Assembly: GCA_905209075.1 (NCBI GenBank)
Contig: CAJLRL010000002.1
Span: 1-64,000, forward strand
Reading direction: 5' to 3'
Source: an uncultured Lachnospiraceae bacterium
GTDB lineage: Bacteria; Bacillota; Clostridia; Lachnospirales; Lachnospiraceae
Length of the DNA stretch: 64,000 bases
Made by a program: the position numbers and the translations under genes. The notes under the pieces are model-generated. The model ran no database searches. It was not told the origin of the DNA and saw nothing but the letters and a program-made list of their open reading frames with translations. Shown here in pieces: positions 52,993 to 60,648 of the stretch. The first letter of the stretch is position 1; each line of letters starts with the position of its first letter.

Positions 52993-53077
52993 TGCAAATA
53001 ACGTTATGGTTTAATTATGTGATAAAGTACAAATTTTATAAATATATTAATAAAAATCAGACCAGGAGGATCTTTTA

Positions 53078-54364
53078 ATGAAAAAGTATACAGAAATGAC
53101 AAAGGATGAGTTACTGCAGGAGAAGACTGCGCTTGAGGCTGAGTATGAGAAAATCAAAGGTCTTGGCTTAAGTCTTGATATGTCACGTGGAAAGCCGGGA
53201 GCAGATCAGCTTGACCTCTCTCTTCCAATGCTTGATGTCTTAAAATCAGACAGTGATATGAAAAGTGAATCAGGTCTTGATGTAAGAAATTATGCATGTC
53301 TTGATGGAATACCTGAAGCAAAGGCACTTATTGCAGGCATGGTAGGCGCAAAGCCGGAGCAGGCAATTGTATATGGTAATTCAAGTCTTAATATCATGTA
53401 TGATCAGGTTTCGCGTGCATTTATTTTTGGCCTTTGCGGAAATACACCATGGTGTAAGCTCGATAAGGTTAAGTTCCTCTGTCCTGTACCGGGATATGAC
53501 AGACATTTCGCCATAACAGAAGAGTTTGGTGTGGAGATGATAAATATTCCTATGACAGAAGATGGTCCTGATATGGATATGGTAGAGCAGTATGTAAACA
53601 ACGATGCATCGGTAAAGGGTATCTGGTGCGTACCGAAATATTCAAACCCACAGGGCGTTGTATATTCAGATGAGACAGTAAAGAGATTTGCAAAGCTTAA
53701 ACCGGCAGCAGATGATTTCAGAATCTTTTGGGACAATGCATACACAGTACATCATCTTTATGATGATGATCAGGCACAGATCCCTGATATATTAGCCCTC
53801 TGTGAACAGGAAGGAAATCCAGATATGGTATTTGAGTTCTGTTCAACAAGTAAAATAAGCTTTCCGGGAGCCGGTGTGGCAGGTATATGCACATCTGAAA
53901 AGAACCGTGAGGATATTAAGAAACGTCTCACTATCCAGACGATCGGTCATGACAAGATCAACCAGCTGCGTCATGCAAGATTTTTTAAAGACATGGATGG
54001 GGTAAAAGCTCACATGGCAAAACATGCAGCTCTTATCAGACCTAAATTTGAGCTTATAGAAAATATACTGACAGATGAGATCGCATCAAGAGGAATAGGA
54101 AGCTGGATCAAGCCACTTGGAGGATATTTCTTCGGATTTGAGGCACTTCCGGGCTGTGCAAAGGAAATCGTTGCAAAATGTAAAGAAGCAGGAGTTACAA
54201 TGACAGGAGCAGGATCTCCATTCCCGTATAAAAAAGATCCAAAGGACAGCGTTATCCGTATAGCACCTACTTATCCATCAATCGATGAGCTTAAAAAAGC
54301 AGCCGAGGTATTTGTTGTCGTAACACGTCTTGTAAGCGTAAATAAAATCCTTGAGAAAAACTAG
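53078..54364 (+). CDS. Class I aminotransferase, aspartate aminotransferase type Ic-like
   Basis: 428 residues. MSRGKPGADQLDLS, GNSSLNIMYDQ, CPVPGYDRHF, KYSNPQGVVYSDE, DNAYTVHHL and the PLP lysine in FCSTSKISFPGAGVAG. This is the longer aminotransferase branch found in Actinobacteria and Clostridia that includes aspartate aminotransferases. AGGAGG precedes the ATG. The exact substrates are not certain. Confidence 0.88.
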   Translation: MKKYTEMTKDELLQEKTALEAEYEKIKGLGLSLDMSRGKPGADQLDLSLPMLDVLKSDSDMKSESGLDVRNYACLDGIPEAKALIAGMVGAKPEQAIVYGNSSLNIMYDQVSRAFIFGLCGNTPWCKLDKVKFLCPVPGYDRHFAITEEFGVEMINIPMTEDGPDMDMVEQYVNNDASVKGIWCVPKYSNPQGVVYSDETVKRFAKLKPAADDFRIFWDNAYTVHHLYDDDQAQIPDILALCEQEGNPDMVFEFCSTSKISFPGAGVAGICTSEKNREDIKKRLTIQTIGHDKINQLRHARFFKDMDGVKAHMAKHAALIRPKFELIENILTDEIASRGIGSWIKPLGGYFFGFEALPGCAKEIVAKCKEAGVTMTGAGSPFPYKKDPKDSVIRIAPTYPSIDELKKAAEVFVVVTRLVSVNKILEKN

Positions 54365-54379
54365 TACTTTTGTTATAAT
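54351..54379 (+). promoter_or_regulatory. Promoter of the soluble chemoreceptor-like gene
   Basis: TTGAGA at 54351-54356, 17-base spacer, TATAAT at 54374-54379 with TGT in front. The -35 lies inside the end of the aminotransferase gene. Confidence 0.75.
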
Positions 54380-54419
54380 GATATTGTAAATGTCAATATG
54401 TACAAAAGAGGTTGTTTAT

Positions 54420-55355
54420 ATGGGGTTTTTGAATAAAAAAAGTACTACAGAAGAGAGTACAGAAACACAGGAACTTAAAAGGCTTCTGGAGGAGGCAAGG
54501 GTTAACGCAAAAAACCTCCGGAAGTCATTGGAAAATATAGATACACATATGCATGGCGTATCGGATCATGCCGGCGAGATCGGTTCCATAATGCAGGAAT
54601 ATGGAACCAGTATAAGCCAGATGAATGAAAATATTTCAGAAATCGCAAATGTAATGGAAGAGATGGAAAACTCGTTTGAGGGGATGAACGAGGAGGCAAA
54701 GGACGGAGCAAGGTATGCCCAGAACAGCAACAAAGCGGCTTATGACATCATGATGGAGTCTGAGAACGAAAGACGTGAAGTGGAAGAACGTGCCAATGCT
54801 GTGGAAAAAGCGCTGATGGATAAAATCGAGCAGTCTAAGGAAGCTGAAAAGATCCTTGATCTTACGGCGAATATATTAGAGATTGCAGATCAGACAAACC
54901 TTTTAGCGCTCAACGCTTCAATAGAAGCAGCACATGCAGGAGATGCGGGAAGAGGATTCGCAATTGTTGCCGACGAGATAACCAAGCTTGCTGCAAGCTC
55001 AAGTGAAACGGCAGAACAGATAAAGGAGATATCAGCATCTGTGTTAAATGCAGTTTCAGGTCTTGCAAGTGAAGCTGAAAATGTTGTTACATTTATGAAA
55101 GATAAGACTATGGGAAGCTATGATAAGCTTGTGGAAGTCGGACGTAAATATCAGGGTGACTCAAAGATAATGTTTGATAAGATGCAGGATTTTTCATATG
55201 TTTCACAGAGCCTGCTTGAGCAGGTTGCAGATTCAAATAAATCAGTCGATGCCATAAGAACAGCAGCAGGAGAAACTGAGCAGTCACTTAACTCTATAAT
55301 GGATAAAATGGATGAGATAGATGACAGCATAAAAGAAATTATGCATACATCGTAA
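54420..55355 (+). CDS. Soluble methyl-accepting chemotaxis-like protein
   Basis: 311 residues from ATG 54420, without a membrane segment. Long coiled coil with the conserved signalling tip ILEIADQTNLLALNASIEAA and GRGFAIVADEITKLA. It resembles cytoplasmic chemoreceptors, but no sensor domain is recognisable. No che or flagellar genes are in view; the pilus operon begins 215 bases downstream, so a signalling role for surface appendages is possible but unproven. Confidence 0.87.
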   Translation: MGFLNKKSTTEESTETQELKRLLEEARVNAKNLRKSLENIDTHMHGVSDHAGEIGSIMQEYGTSISQMNENISEIANVMEEMENSFEGMNEEAKDGARYAQNSNKAAYDIMMESENERREVEERANAVEKALMDKIEQSKEAEKILDLTANILEIADQTNLLALNASIEAAHAGDAGRGFAIVADEITKLAASSSETAEQIKEISASVLNAVSGLASEAENVVTFMKDKTMGSYDKLVEVGRKYQGDSKIMFDKMQDFSYVSQSLLEQVADSNKSVDAIRTAAGETEQSLNSIMDKMDEIDDSIKEIMHTS

Positions 55356-55441
55356 TTTACTATTTACAAATCAATAAAAATGTGTAATATTATAAATATC
55401 AATTTTGGTATTTATGCATGCGGATTAGTATGCATTCTTTT

Positions 55442-55466
55442 AGTGGCGTTCTGCCACTTTTTTTAT
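55442..55466 (+). terminator. Terminator after the chemoreceptor-like gene
   Basis: agtggc (55442-55447) and gccact (55453-55458) with seven or more T. The stretch 55467-55570 is AT-rich and has a tandem ATATAGCAAA pair at 55537-55556 just before the first pilin-like gene. Confidence 0.8.
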
Positions 55467-55570
55467 TCCCTAAATTAATCAATACAACGAAAAACAAACC
55501 AGTAACTACAAAATAAATAAAACACAAAATAAAAATATATAGCAAAATATAGCAAAGGAAGGGTTTTTAT

Positions 55571-55744
55571 ATGAAAGAGATTTTTCAGGAGTATGGAGGA
55601 ATACTTATAACAGTTGTTGCAATTTTATCTATTATTCTGGTTATAACGGCGGTAATAGGTTCCGATGCTGACAGTATAATCGGAAAAGCTTTTAATGATC
55701 TGATCCAGGGCTTCTTAGCGCAGGCAAATAACAGTATTAAATAG
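55571..55744 (+). CDS. Flp-pilin-like small protein, 57 residues
   Basis: ATG 55571 follows AAGGAAGGG. The protein is short: MKEIFQEYGG, a hydrophobic helix (residues 11-30), then an amphipathic tail SDADSIIGKAFNDLIQGFLA. Mature Flp pilins start with a few residues, Glu-Tyr-Gly, a hydrophobic helix and a short amphipathic tail; this matches, but the usual leader ending in Gly before position +1 is missing. First gene of the operon and probably the major subunit (inference). Confidence 0.7.
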   Translation: MKEIFQEYGGILITVVAILSIILVITAVIGSDADSIIGKAFNDLIQGFLAQANNSIK

Positions 55745-55754
55745 AGGTGGGCAG

Positions 55755-56810
55755 ATGGAACTAGGCAAAGAATATTTTGGACCACTGTGGAGCTTTGTCG
55801 CAAGCGATGAGATAACGGATATAGATTATAATGGCAAAGAAATATGGTTAACAAATATTTTTAACGAGAGATTCAGGGCTAATCCGCAATTTGTATCGGA
55901 GTATATGACAACTGCGTTTGTAGAGCAGTTTACACAGCGTATAGCAAATGTGGTGAGCAGGCAGTTTAACAAAAGAAATCCGGAGCTTGAAGCGGAAACC
56001 AGTGAGCTTCGTGTCACCATACTTCATGAGTCAGTTGCAAAATCGGGCAGAAGCATAAGCATAAGAAAGACGCCGCCGCTTATAAGACTTACAGCAGAAT
56101 CAGCTGTAGCAGAGAAGTTTTGTTCTCAGGAAATTCTTTCGCTGCTGATAAATTGTGTGATCACAAAGATGAATATCACATTTTGCGGAATGCCGGGTAT
56201 AGGAAAGACGGAATGTGTTAAATTTTTCTCGCAATTTATTCCGGCAAACGAAAGAGTGATAACAATAGAGGATACACTTGAGATAAGATATGGTGCGACA
56301 AATCCGGGAAAAGACTGTATAGAGATGAAAGTCAGTGAGGATGTATTTGGATATTCCGAGGCAATAAAATCATGTCTTAGAATGAATCCGAAATGGATAA
56401 TGCTGTCTGAAGCCCGCTCAAAAGAAGTTAAATATCTTCTTGAAAGCTGGAGTACCGGCGTGAGGGGAATGACAACACTTCATACAGATGATGTGCGAAA
56501 TATACCTGACAGGATACTTAATATGCTTGAGAGCCGGATAGATGCTGAAAGGATGGAAAATGATATATATCAGGCTTTGGATGTCGGTATACTTATCAGA
56601 AAAGGCAGGAGAGATGATGGCGCTGTATACAGGTATATAGATCAGATTTGCTTCTTTTTCAGGGAAAATTATAGTAATGAGATTTTTATGGTAGTATCTG
56701 ATGGGAAAATAGTCACAAAAGATCTGCCGAAGATTATCATGAGAAGATTTAAGAGAGCCGGGATTGATGATCCGTTTGAACTTAAGGCATCAAAGGAGGT
56801 GGAACAGTGA
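55755..56810 (+). CDS. TadA/CpaF-type pilus assembly ATPase
   Basis: 351 residues, shorter than usual TadA (about 420-470). Walker A GMPGIGKT (145-152), Asp box IEDTLEI (171-177), Walker B region WIMLSEAR (214-221) and His box TTLHTDD (240-246). This is the VirB11/CpaF secretion-ATPase group, which drives pilus assembly or secretion from the cytoplasmic face. GAGGTGG supplies the ribosome site. Its stop overlaps the next start by GTGA. Confidence 0.88.
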   Translation: MELGKEYFGPLWSFVASDEITDIDYNGKEIWLTNIFNERFRANPQFVSEYMTTAFVEQFTQRIANVVSRQFNKRNPELEAETSELRVTILHESVAKSGRSISIRKTPPLIRLTAESAVAEKFCSQEILSLLINCVITKMNITFCGMPGIGKTECVKFFSQFIPANERVITIEDTLEIRYGATNPGKDCIEMKVSEDVFGYSEAIKSCLRMNPKWIMLSEARSKEVKYLLESWSTGVRGMTTLHTDDVRNIPDRILNMLESRIDAERMENDIYQALDVGILIRKGRRDDGAVYRYIDQICFFFRENYSNEIFMVVSDGKIVTKDLPKIIMRRFKRAGIDDPFELKASKEVEQ

Positions 56811-58192
56811 TATATTTATCACTTATGGCACTTACATATCTGCTCAAAATCCTCCTTAAATTAAACTGGATAAGCACAGTGGCTGTTTTATGCTTTCTGC
56901 TTGTCATGCAAAGATGGCACAAAAAGAAGCATCTTGCATATGTAAATTCGGTGGATAGATTCGAGGATGTTTCACTGTATATAGATACACTCCTTTACTC
57001 TTTTATGAAGGAAAGAAAGATAATAAGGGCATTTGAGGATACGTGGAGTACATTTGAGGATGGAACGATGAAGCAGACCATACAGAATGCATTTGATCAT
57101 ATGCGGCTTACTTTCGATGAGACGGAAGTTTTAGTCGACGCAATGAAAATTATAGAGACAGAGTATAACTGCAACCGGATAAAGACTGCACATGAATTTA
57201 TGGAGCATGCGGAATATTATGGCGGAGATATAAATAATTCTGCCAGAATCCTGCTTAAGGATAAAAGTTCGTGGGAAAGAAGGATTCATAAGACGATTGA
57301 AGAGAGAAAGCGGATGTTTACCGAGATAATAATGTCGGTTGTAATGTCGATCGTGATATGTGGGATCGTACTCCATCTGCCTGTGCTTAACATGGACATA
57401 AGTACAAATATTTTTGTGCAGATACTTGCCGTGATCGTTGTGATACTTGATGATTTTATAATTCTTAGGGGACAGGGATACTTAAGTGTGGACTACCTCA
57501 CAGTTGATCTGTTAAGTGATGAGCAAAAATATGTAAAGAAGCTTGAGGATTATAAAAATTACGACTATAAAAAAGAATTTAAGCGATCGATCCTGTATTC
57601 GATCATACCGGCAGTTATCATGTGTGTATGTCTGTTGTATGGCAGGCAGTGGTGGGCAGCAGCAGCGATGGGGATTATGCTCCTGACGCTTAACCAGCAC
57701 AAAATAGGACATAAACTGATGAAGAAAAATATTACACGGCAGATAAAAAGTGCTTTCCCTAAATGGCTTATGGATATTGCCCTTCTGATACAAAGCGAAA
57801 ATGTCCAGGTAGCAATCCAAAAATCCAGGGAACATGTTCCGCTCATATTAAGAGGAGAAGTTGAAGAATTAATTGGCAGGCTTGATATGGAGCCGGAATC
57901 ATCAGGTCCTTATCACAGATTCTTAGAGAAACTTACTCTTCCACAGATAAATGCGGCAATGGGCATGTTGTATGCTGTCTCAATAGGTAATAGTGGTAAT
58001 GCAGAGGATCAGATAGATGAGCTTATAACTAAGAATCTAGAGATGCTTGATATTGCTGACAGCGAGAGACTAAAGGACAATACAGCAGGTATGTATTTAT
58101 TGTTCCTGGCACCAGTTGTTACCGCTTCATTTAAGCTGATCGTGGATATGGCAGTGTTTCTGCTTGGTTTTTTATCATACAGGGTTATATAG
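56807..58192 (+). CDS. TadB/TadC-like membrane platform protein, enlarged
   Basis: 461 residues starting at GTG 56807 with AAAGGAGG before it. Hydrophobic segments lie near residues 2-35, 170-220, 262-290 and 430-460, with two cytoplasmic helical domains between. This is the pattern of type II secretion F domains; TadB and TadC are usually about 300 residues each, so one longer protein appears to do both jobs. It would anchor the ATPase and drive the subunits out. Identity rests on topology and context more than motifs. Confidence 0.65.
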   Translation: MIYLSLMALTYLLKILLKLNWISTVAVLCFLLVMQRWHKKKHLAYVNSVDRFEDVSLYIDTLLYSFMKERKIIRAFEDTWSTFEDGTMKQTIQNAFDHMRLTFDETEVLVDAMKIIETEYNCNRIKTAHEFMEHAEYYGGDINNSARILLKDKSSWERRIHKTIEERKRMFTEIIMSVVMSIVICGIVLHLPVLNMDISTNIFVQILAVIVVILDDFIILRGQGYLSVDYLTVDLLSDEQKYVKKLEDYKNYDYKKEFKRSILYSIIPAVIMCVCLLYGRQWWAAAAMGIMLLTLNQHKIGHKLMKKNITRQIKSAFPKWLMDIALLIQSENVQVAIQKSREHVPLILRGEVEELIGRLDMEPESSGPYHRFLEKLTLPQINAAMGMLYAVSIGNSGNAEDQIDELITKNLEMLDIADSERLKDNTAGMYLLFLAPVVTASFKLIVDMAVFLLGFLSYRVI

Positions 58193-58201
58193 GAGAAGAG
58201 A

Positions 58202-58576
58202 ATGAGCCAGATAATGAAATCCTTTTTGGGATTATTTTTAATAATGTTTATGGTTGTGACTTCGGCGGGCGTACTTTCAGGATTTTTGTCGGTTTTATCA
58301 GCACAGAATACGCATGCAGCGATCATAAGTGAGCTTGAGGACAGTGATTTTTATCCTTCAGTAGTTAATGAGTGCTTTAAGAAGGCAAAGGATGAAAATA
58401 CGCAGCTATCAATAAAATTATACCTTGATGATAATTCAGTTAAAACCATAAGCGGTGCAGGGGAAATTCCTGGAGGAAAGAAAATTGAGAAAGCGCGTGT
58501 GGAACTTAAGTTTTTTTATCAGATACCTTTTTTTGAGATAAAAGAACCGCATATTTTAAGTGGATACGCATTATAA
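58202..58576 (+). CDS. Membrane-anchored pilus-operon protein (TadE-like position)
   Basis: 124 residues: an N-terminal hydrophobic helix (about 8-30) after a short MSQIMKS start, then an outside domain with YPSVVNECFKKAKDE, a beta-rich end and PHILSGYAL at the C-terminus. No leader and no known family by eye. The single span with small ectodomain fits a minor pseudopilin such as TadE/TadF. It starts 9 bases after the platform gene. Confidence 0.6.
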   Translation: MSQIMKSFLGLFLIMFMVVTSAGVLSGFLSVLSAQNTHAAIISELEDSDFYPSVVNECFKKAKDENTQLSIKLYLDDNSVKTISGAGEIPGGKKIEKARVELKFFYQIPFFEIKEPHILSGYAL

Positions 58577-58599
58577 GCTTTAATGGGGGATTATAAGAT

Positions 58600-58698
58600 A
58601 TGGAGACTTTGATAGAAGAATATGGTGGAAGCATAATAATGCTGTTATTTGGGGCTGGTGCTGTAGCCGTGTTAGAACAGATTTTTGCGATTTTATAA
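58600..58698 (+). CDS. Flp-like micro-protein, 32 residues
   Basis: Preceded by GGGGG 11 bases upstream. METLIEEYGG is followed by a 20-residue hydrophobic helix and the stop. It shares the Glu7-Tyr8-Gly9-Gly10 start with the proteins at 55571 and 58709. It is too short for most gene finders. Spacing of 10 bases to the next gene supports translation within the operon. Confidence 0.6.
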   Translation: METLIEEYGGSIIMLLFGAGAVAVLEQIFAIL

Positions 58699-58708
58699 GG
58701 AGGGGGAA

Positions 58709-58855
58709 ATGAAAGCAATATTTAGAGAGTATGGAGGTATGCTTATAGCATCAGCTGCTACATGCACATTTCTGGTTTTGATAGGAAATATATTCCTTGC
58801 CCAGGATGGACTTTTATCAAAGCTTATCATGGCATGGGGAAATGGAGGAATCTGA
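58709..58855 (+). CDS. Flp-like small protein, 48 residues
   Basis: AGGAGGGGG precedes the ATG, the strongest ribosome site of the operon. MKAIFREYGG, a hydrophobic helix (11-31) and a tail AQDGLLSKLIMAWGNGGI. Same layout as the 57-residue protein. Its TGA overlaps the next ATG (TGATG), so translation is coupled. Confidence 0.65.
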   Translation: MKAIFREYGGMLIASAATCTFLVLIGNIFLAQDGLLSKLIMAWGNGGI

Positions 58856-59310
58856 TGAAAGAAATAATGCACACATATGGTGCACTTATCATTTCAGCTG
58901 CAATTCTTGTCGGAATTCTTGCATTATTTTCTAATGTATCATATAGGGCTGCGGCAGCATTTGAGAATAAAGAAATTCTGGATGATAATATGCAGAATAT
59001 TGCTTATGACAATTACAAAGATGTGCATATTCCAAAGCTGACACCAAAGCCGGCATTATACGAGACATCCAGGGATATTATAGCGGGAAATCTGTTCTGC
59101 GATACAGCAGAGTCTGCTAATATATTGAGAACAAAAGCGTATACAGTATTAGATGAAAGTGGTAACAGAAAGGACGAGTGCATAAAAAACAGCGGTATGA
59201 GGCTTTATTTTGCAAAGCCGGGAATATATACAGTTTACCTTACGGTAACTATGGTAAACGGAATGCAGCTGCATTCCGTTACCAAAGTTGCAGTTAATCA
59301 GAAAATATAA
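58855..59310 (+). CDS. Pilin-like protein with beta-rich ectodomain
   Basis: 151 residues from ATG 58855. It begins MKEIMHTYGA with a hydrophobic helix (about 11-26), like the three small proteins, then has an outside domain with two cysteines (possible disulfide) and a C-terminal segment KPGIYTVYLTVTMVNG that resembles a PKD/Ig-like beta strand pair. Probably a minor or tip subunit (inference). The frame is open upstream to 58762, but that part overlaps the 48-residue gene. Confidence 0.65.
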   Translation: MKEIMHTYGALIISAAILVGILALFSNVSYRAAAAFENKEILDDNMQNIAYDNYKDVHIPKLTPKPALYETSRDIIAGNLFCDTAESANILRTKAYTVLDESGNRKDECIKNSGMRLYFAKPGIYTVYLTVTMVNGMQLHSVTKVAVNQKI

Positions 59311-59325
59311 AGATTAGGGGGGAAA

Positions 59326-59721
59326 ATGAAAAATACAGTATTAGGAATAATAGGATGTATTATCGTTTTGTATACAGCAATGCTTTCATTAGGAATATAT
59401 AGTCTGTACATCCATAAGAACCAGATGGAGAAATGCCTGTCACAGGTATTGTATGGAGTTATGGATAAATATTATCTGCCACATGATACAGCAGAGACGG
59501 GTGGGGCTTTAAATAATACAGCTGCAAGAAATGATGTTCTGGAAGACATAAAGGCACGTCTTGGAGACTGTGACAATCTAAACACAACTATATATGTCTG
59601 TGATATGGACAAAGGGATAATCTCAGCACGCATAGAGAATGATCTCGAGCTTCCCATGGGAATAGAAAAGCATCTAAGTTGTACAAAAACAATAATCGCA
59701 GATAGGGGGATGGATGATTGA
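59326..59721 (+). CDS. Single-span membrane protein of the pilus operon
   Basis: 131 residues: a hydrophobic helix at about residues 4-27, then an outside domain with four cysteines (in EKCLSQ, GDCDN, VCDMD and SCTK). No family is recognised. GGGGGG lies just before the ATG. A minor pilin or assembly factor is likely from context. Confidence 0.6.
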   Translation: MKNTVLGIIGCIIVLYTAMLSLGIYSLYIHKNQMEKCLSQVLYGVMDKYYLPHDTAETGGALNNTAARNDVLEDIKARLGDCDNLNTTIYVCDMDKGIISARIENDLELPMGIEKHLSCTKTIIADRGMDD

Positions 59722-60626
59722 AAAAAATAAATAGAAAAAACTGTATTATCGGAGCAGGACTTCTTTTAATGGGAATTATGGTGATGACAGTTTCTGCTGC
59801 ATGTGGAAATAAAAGAGAAAAAACAGAATCAGAAACACTAAACACTAAAAATATTGTAAATGGATCAGAACTTATAGCTGAAACTGAAAAAGTAAGCAAA
59901 GTAGAAAATTCAAAGGATAATGAAAAAATCCAACAAAATACAGAGCCTGTGAAGCAGACAAACATTGAACAGATCAAACCGGATAAAACAGATATCCAGA
60001 GCAGTCCATCAACCGAAAATGAAACAAAAAATGATGATGAAAAAAATGATAACGATGAAAAAAAGAGTGACGTGATGGAAGAAGAAAATCCAGATTATCA
60101 TGCCAGCGGAGGAGAATCGGATGTTTCGGATAATCCTGCAGATGAATATAATGCAGATGAGCCGGACAATAGTACGCATGATCAAGATGCAGATGAACCA
60201 GACAATGATACGGAAAATTACGAGACATATGATGATGGAAACGGATTCGGTGATGCTAAGGAAGAAAAGCCAAAGGTAGATGCAGGCTGGATTTATTATG
60301 TAAGCTCTGCAAAAAATGGAATGAACAGCGAACAGAAGGCATATTTTGACGCACTTGTCGGGAAGTGGACACGGAAAGAAATAACTGATGCGGATATGAG
60401 TGATGAGTTTTTACATACCTTTGATGAATGGGGCTTTGATACATGGACTGCAGGTGTAACGTCAGATGAAAGATGTTTGTTTAATTCAGTGGAGGCAATA
60501 CCTGATTATAGCGAGATGGTTGCAGAAAGTAAAGGATTTTATAATTTCATAGGATTATATACGGAAGGAGAGTACGACGATAAAGGATATCTTATATGCT
60601 ATTACTGGGAAGCAGGAACGATGTAA
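59718..60626 (+). CDS. Exported protein with long acidic linker
   Basis: 302 residues starting at TTG 59718 (TTGA overlap with the previous stop; AGGGGG eight bases upstream). Signal-like start KKINRKN plus hydrophobic stretch ending in SAACG, which is near but not quite a lipobox. Residues 35-185 are Asn/Asp/Glu/Lys-rich and probably disordered. The last 110 residues form a compact domain beginning GWIYYVSSAKNGMNSEQ. Surface or stalk protein of the pilus system (inference). Confidence 0.6.
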   Translation: MKKINRKNCIIGAGLLLMGIMVMTVSAACGNKREKTESETLNTKNIVNGSELIAETEKVSKVENSKDNEKIQQNTEPVKQTNIEQIKPDKTDIQSSPSTENETKNDDEKNDNDEKKSDVMEEENPDYHASGGESDVSDNPADEYNADEPDNSTHDQDADEPDNDTENYETYDDGNGFGDAKEEKPKVDAGWIYYVSSAKNGMNSEQKAYFDALVGKWTRKEITDADMSDEFLHTFDEWGFDTWTAGVTSDERCLFNSVEAIPDYSEMVAESKGFYNFIGLYTEGEYDDKGYLICYYWEAGTM

Positions 60627-60648
60627 AAGAAAAACTGCAACAGCAGCA

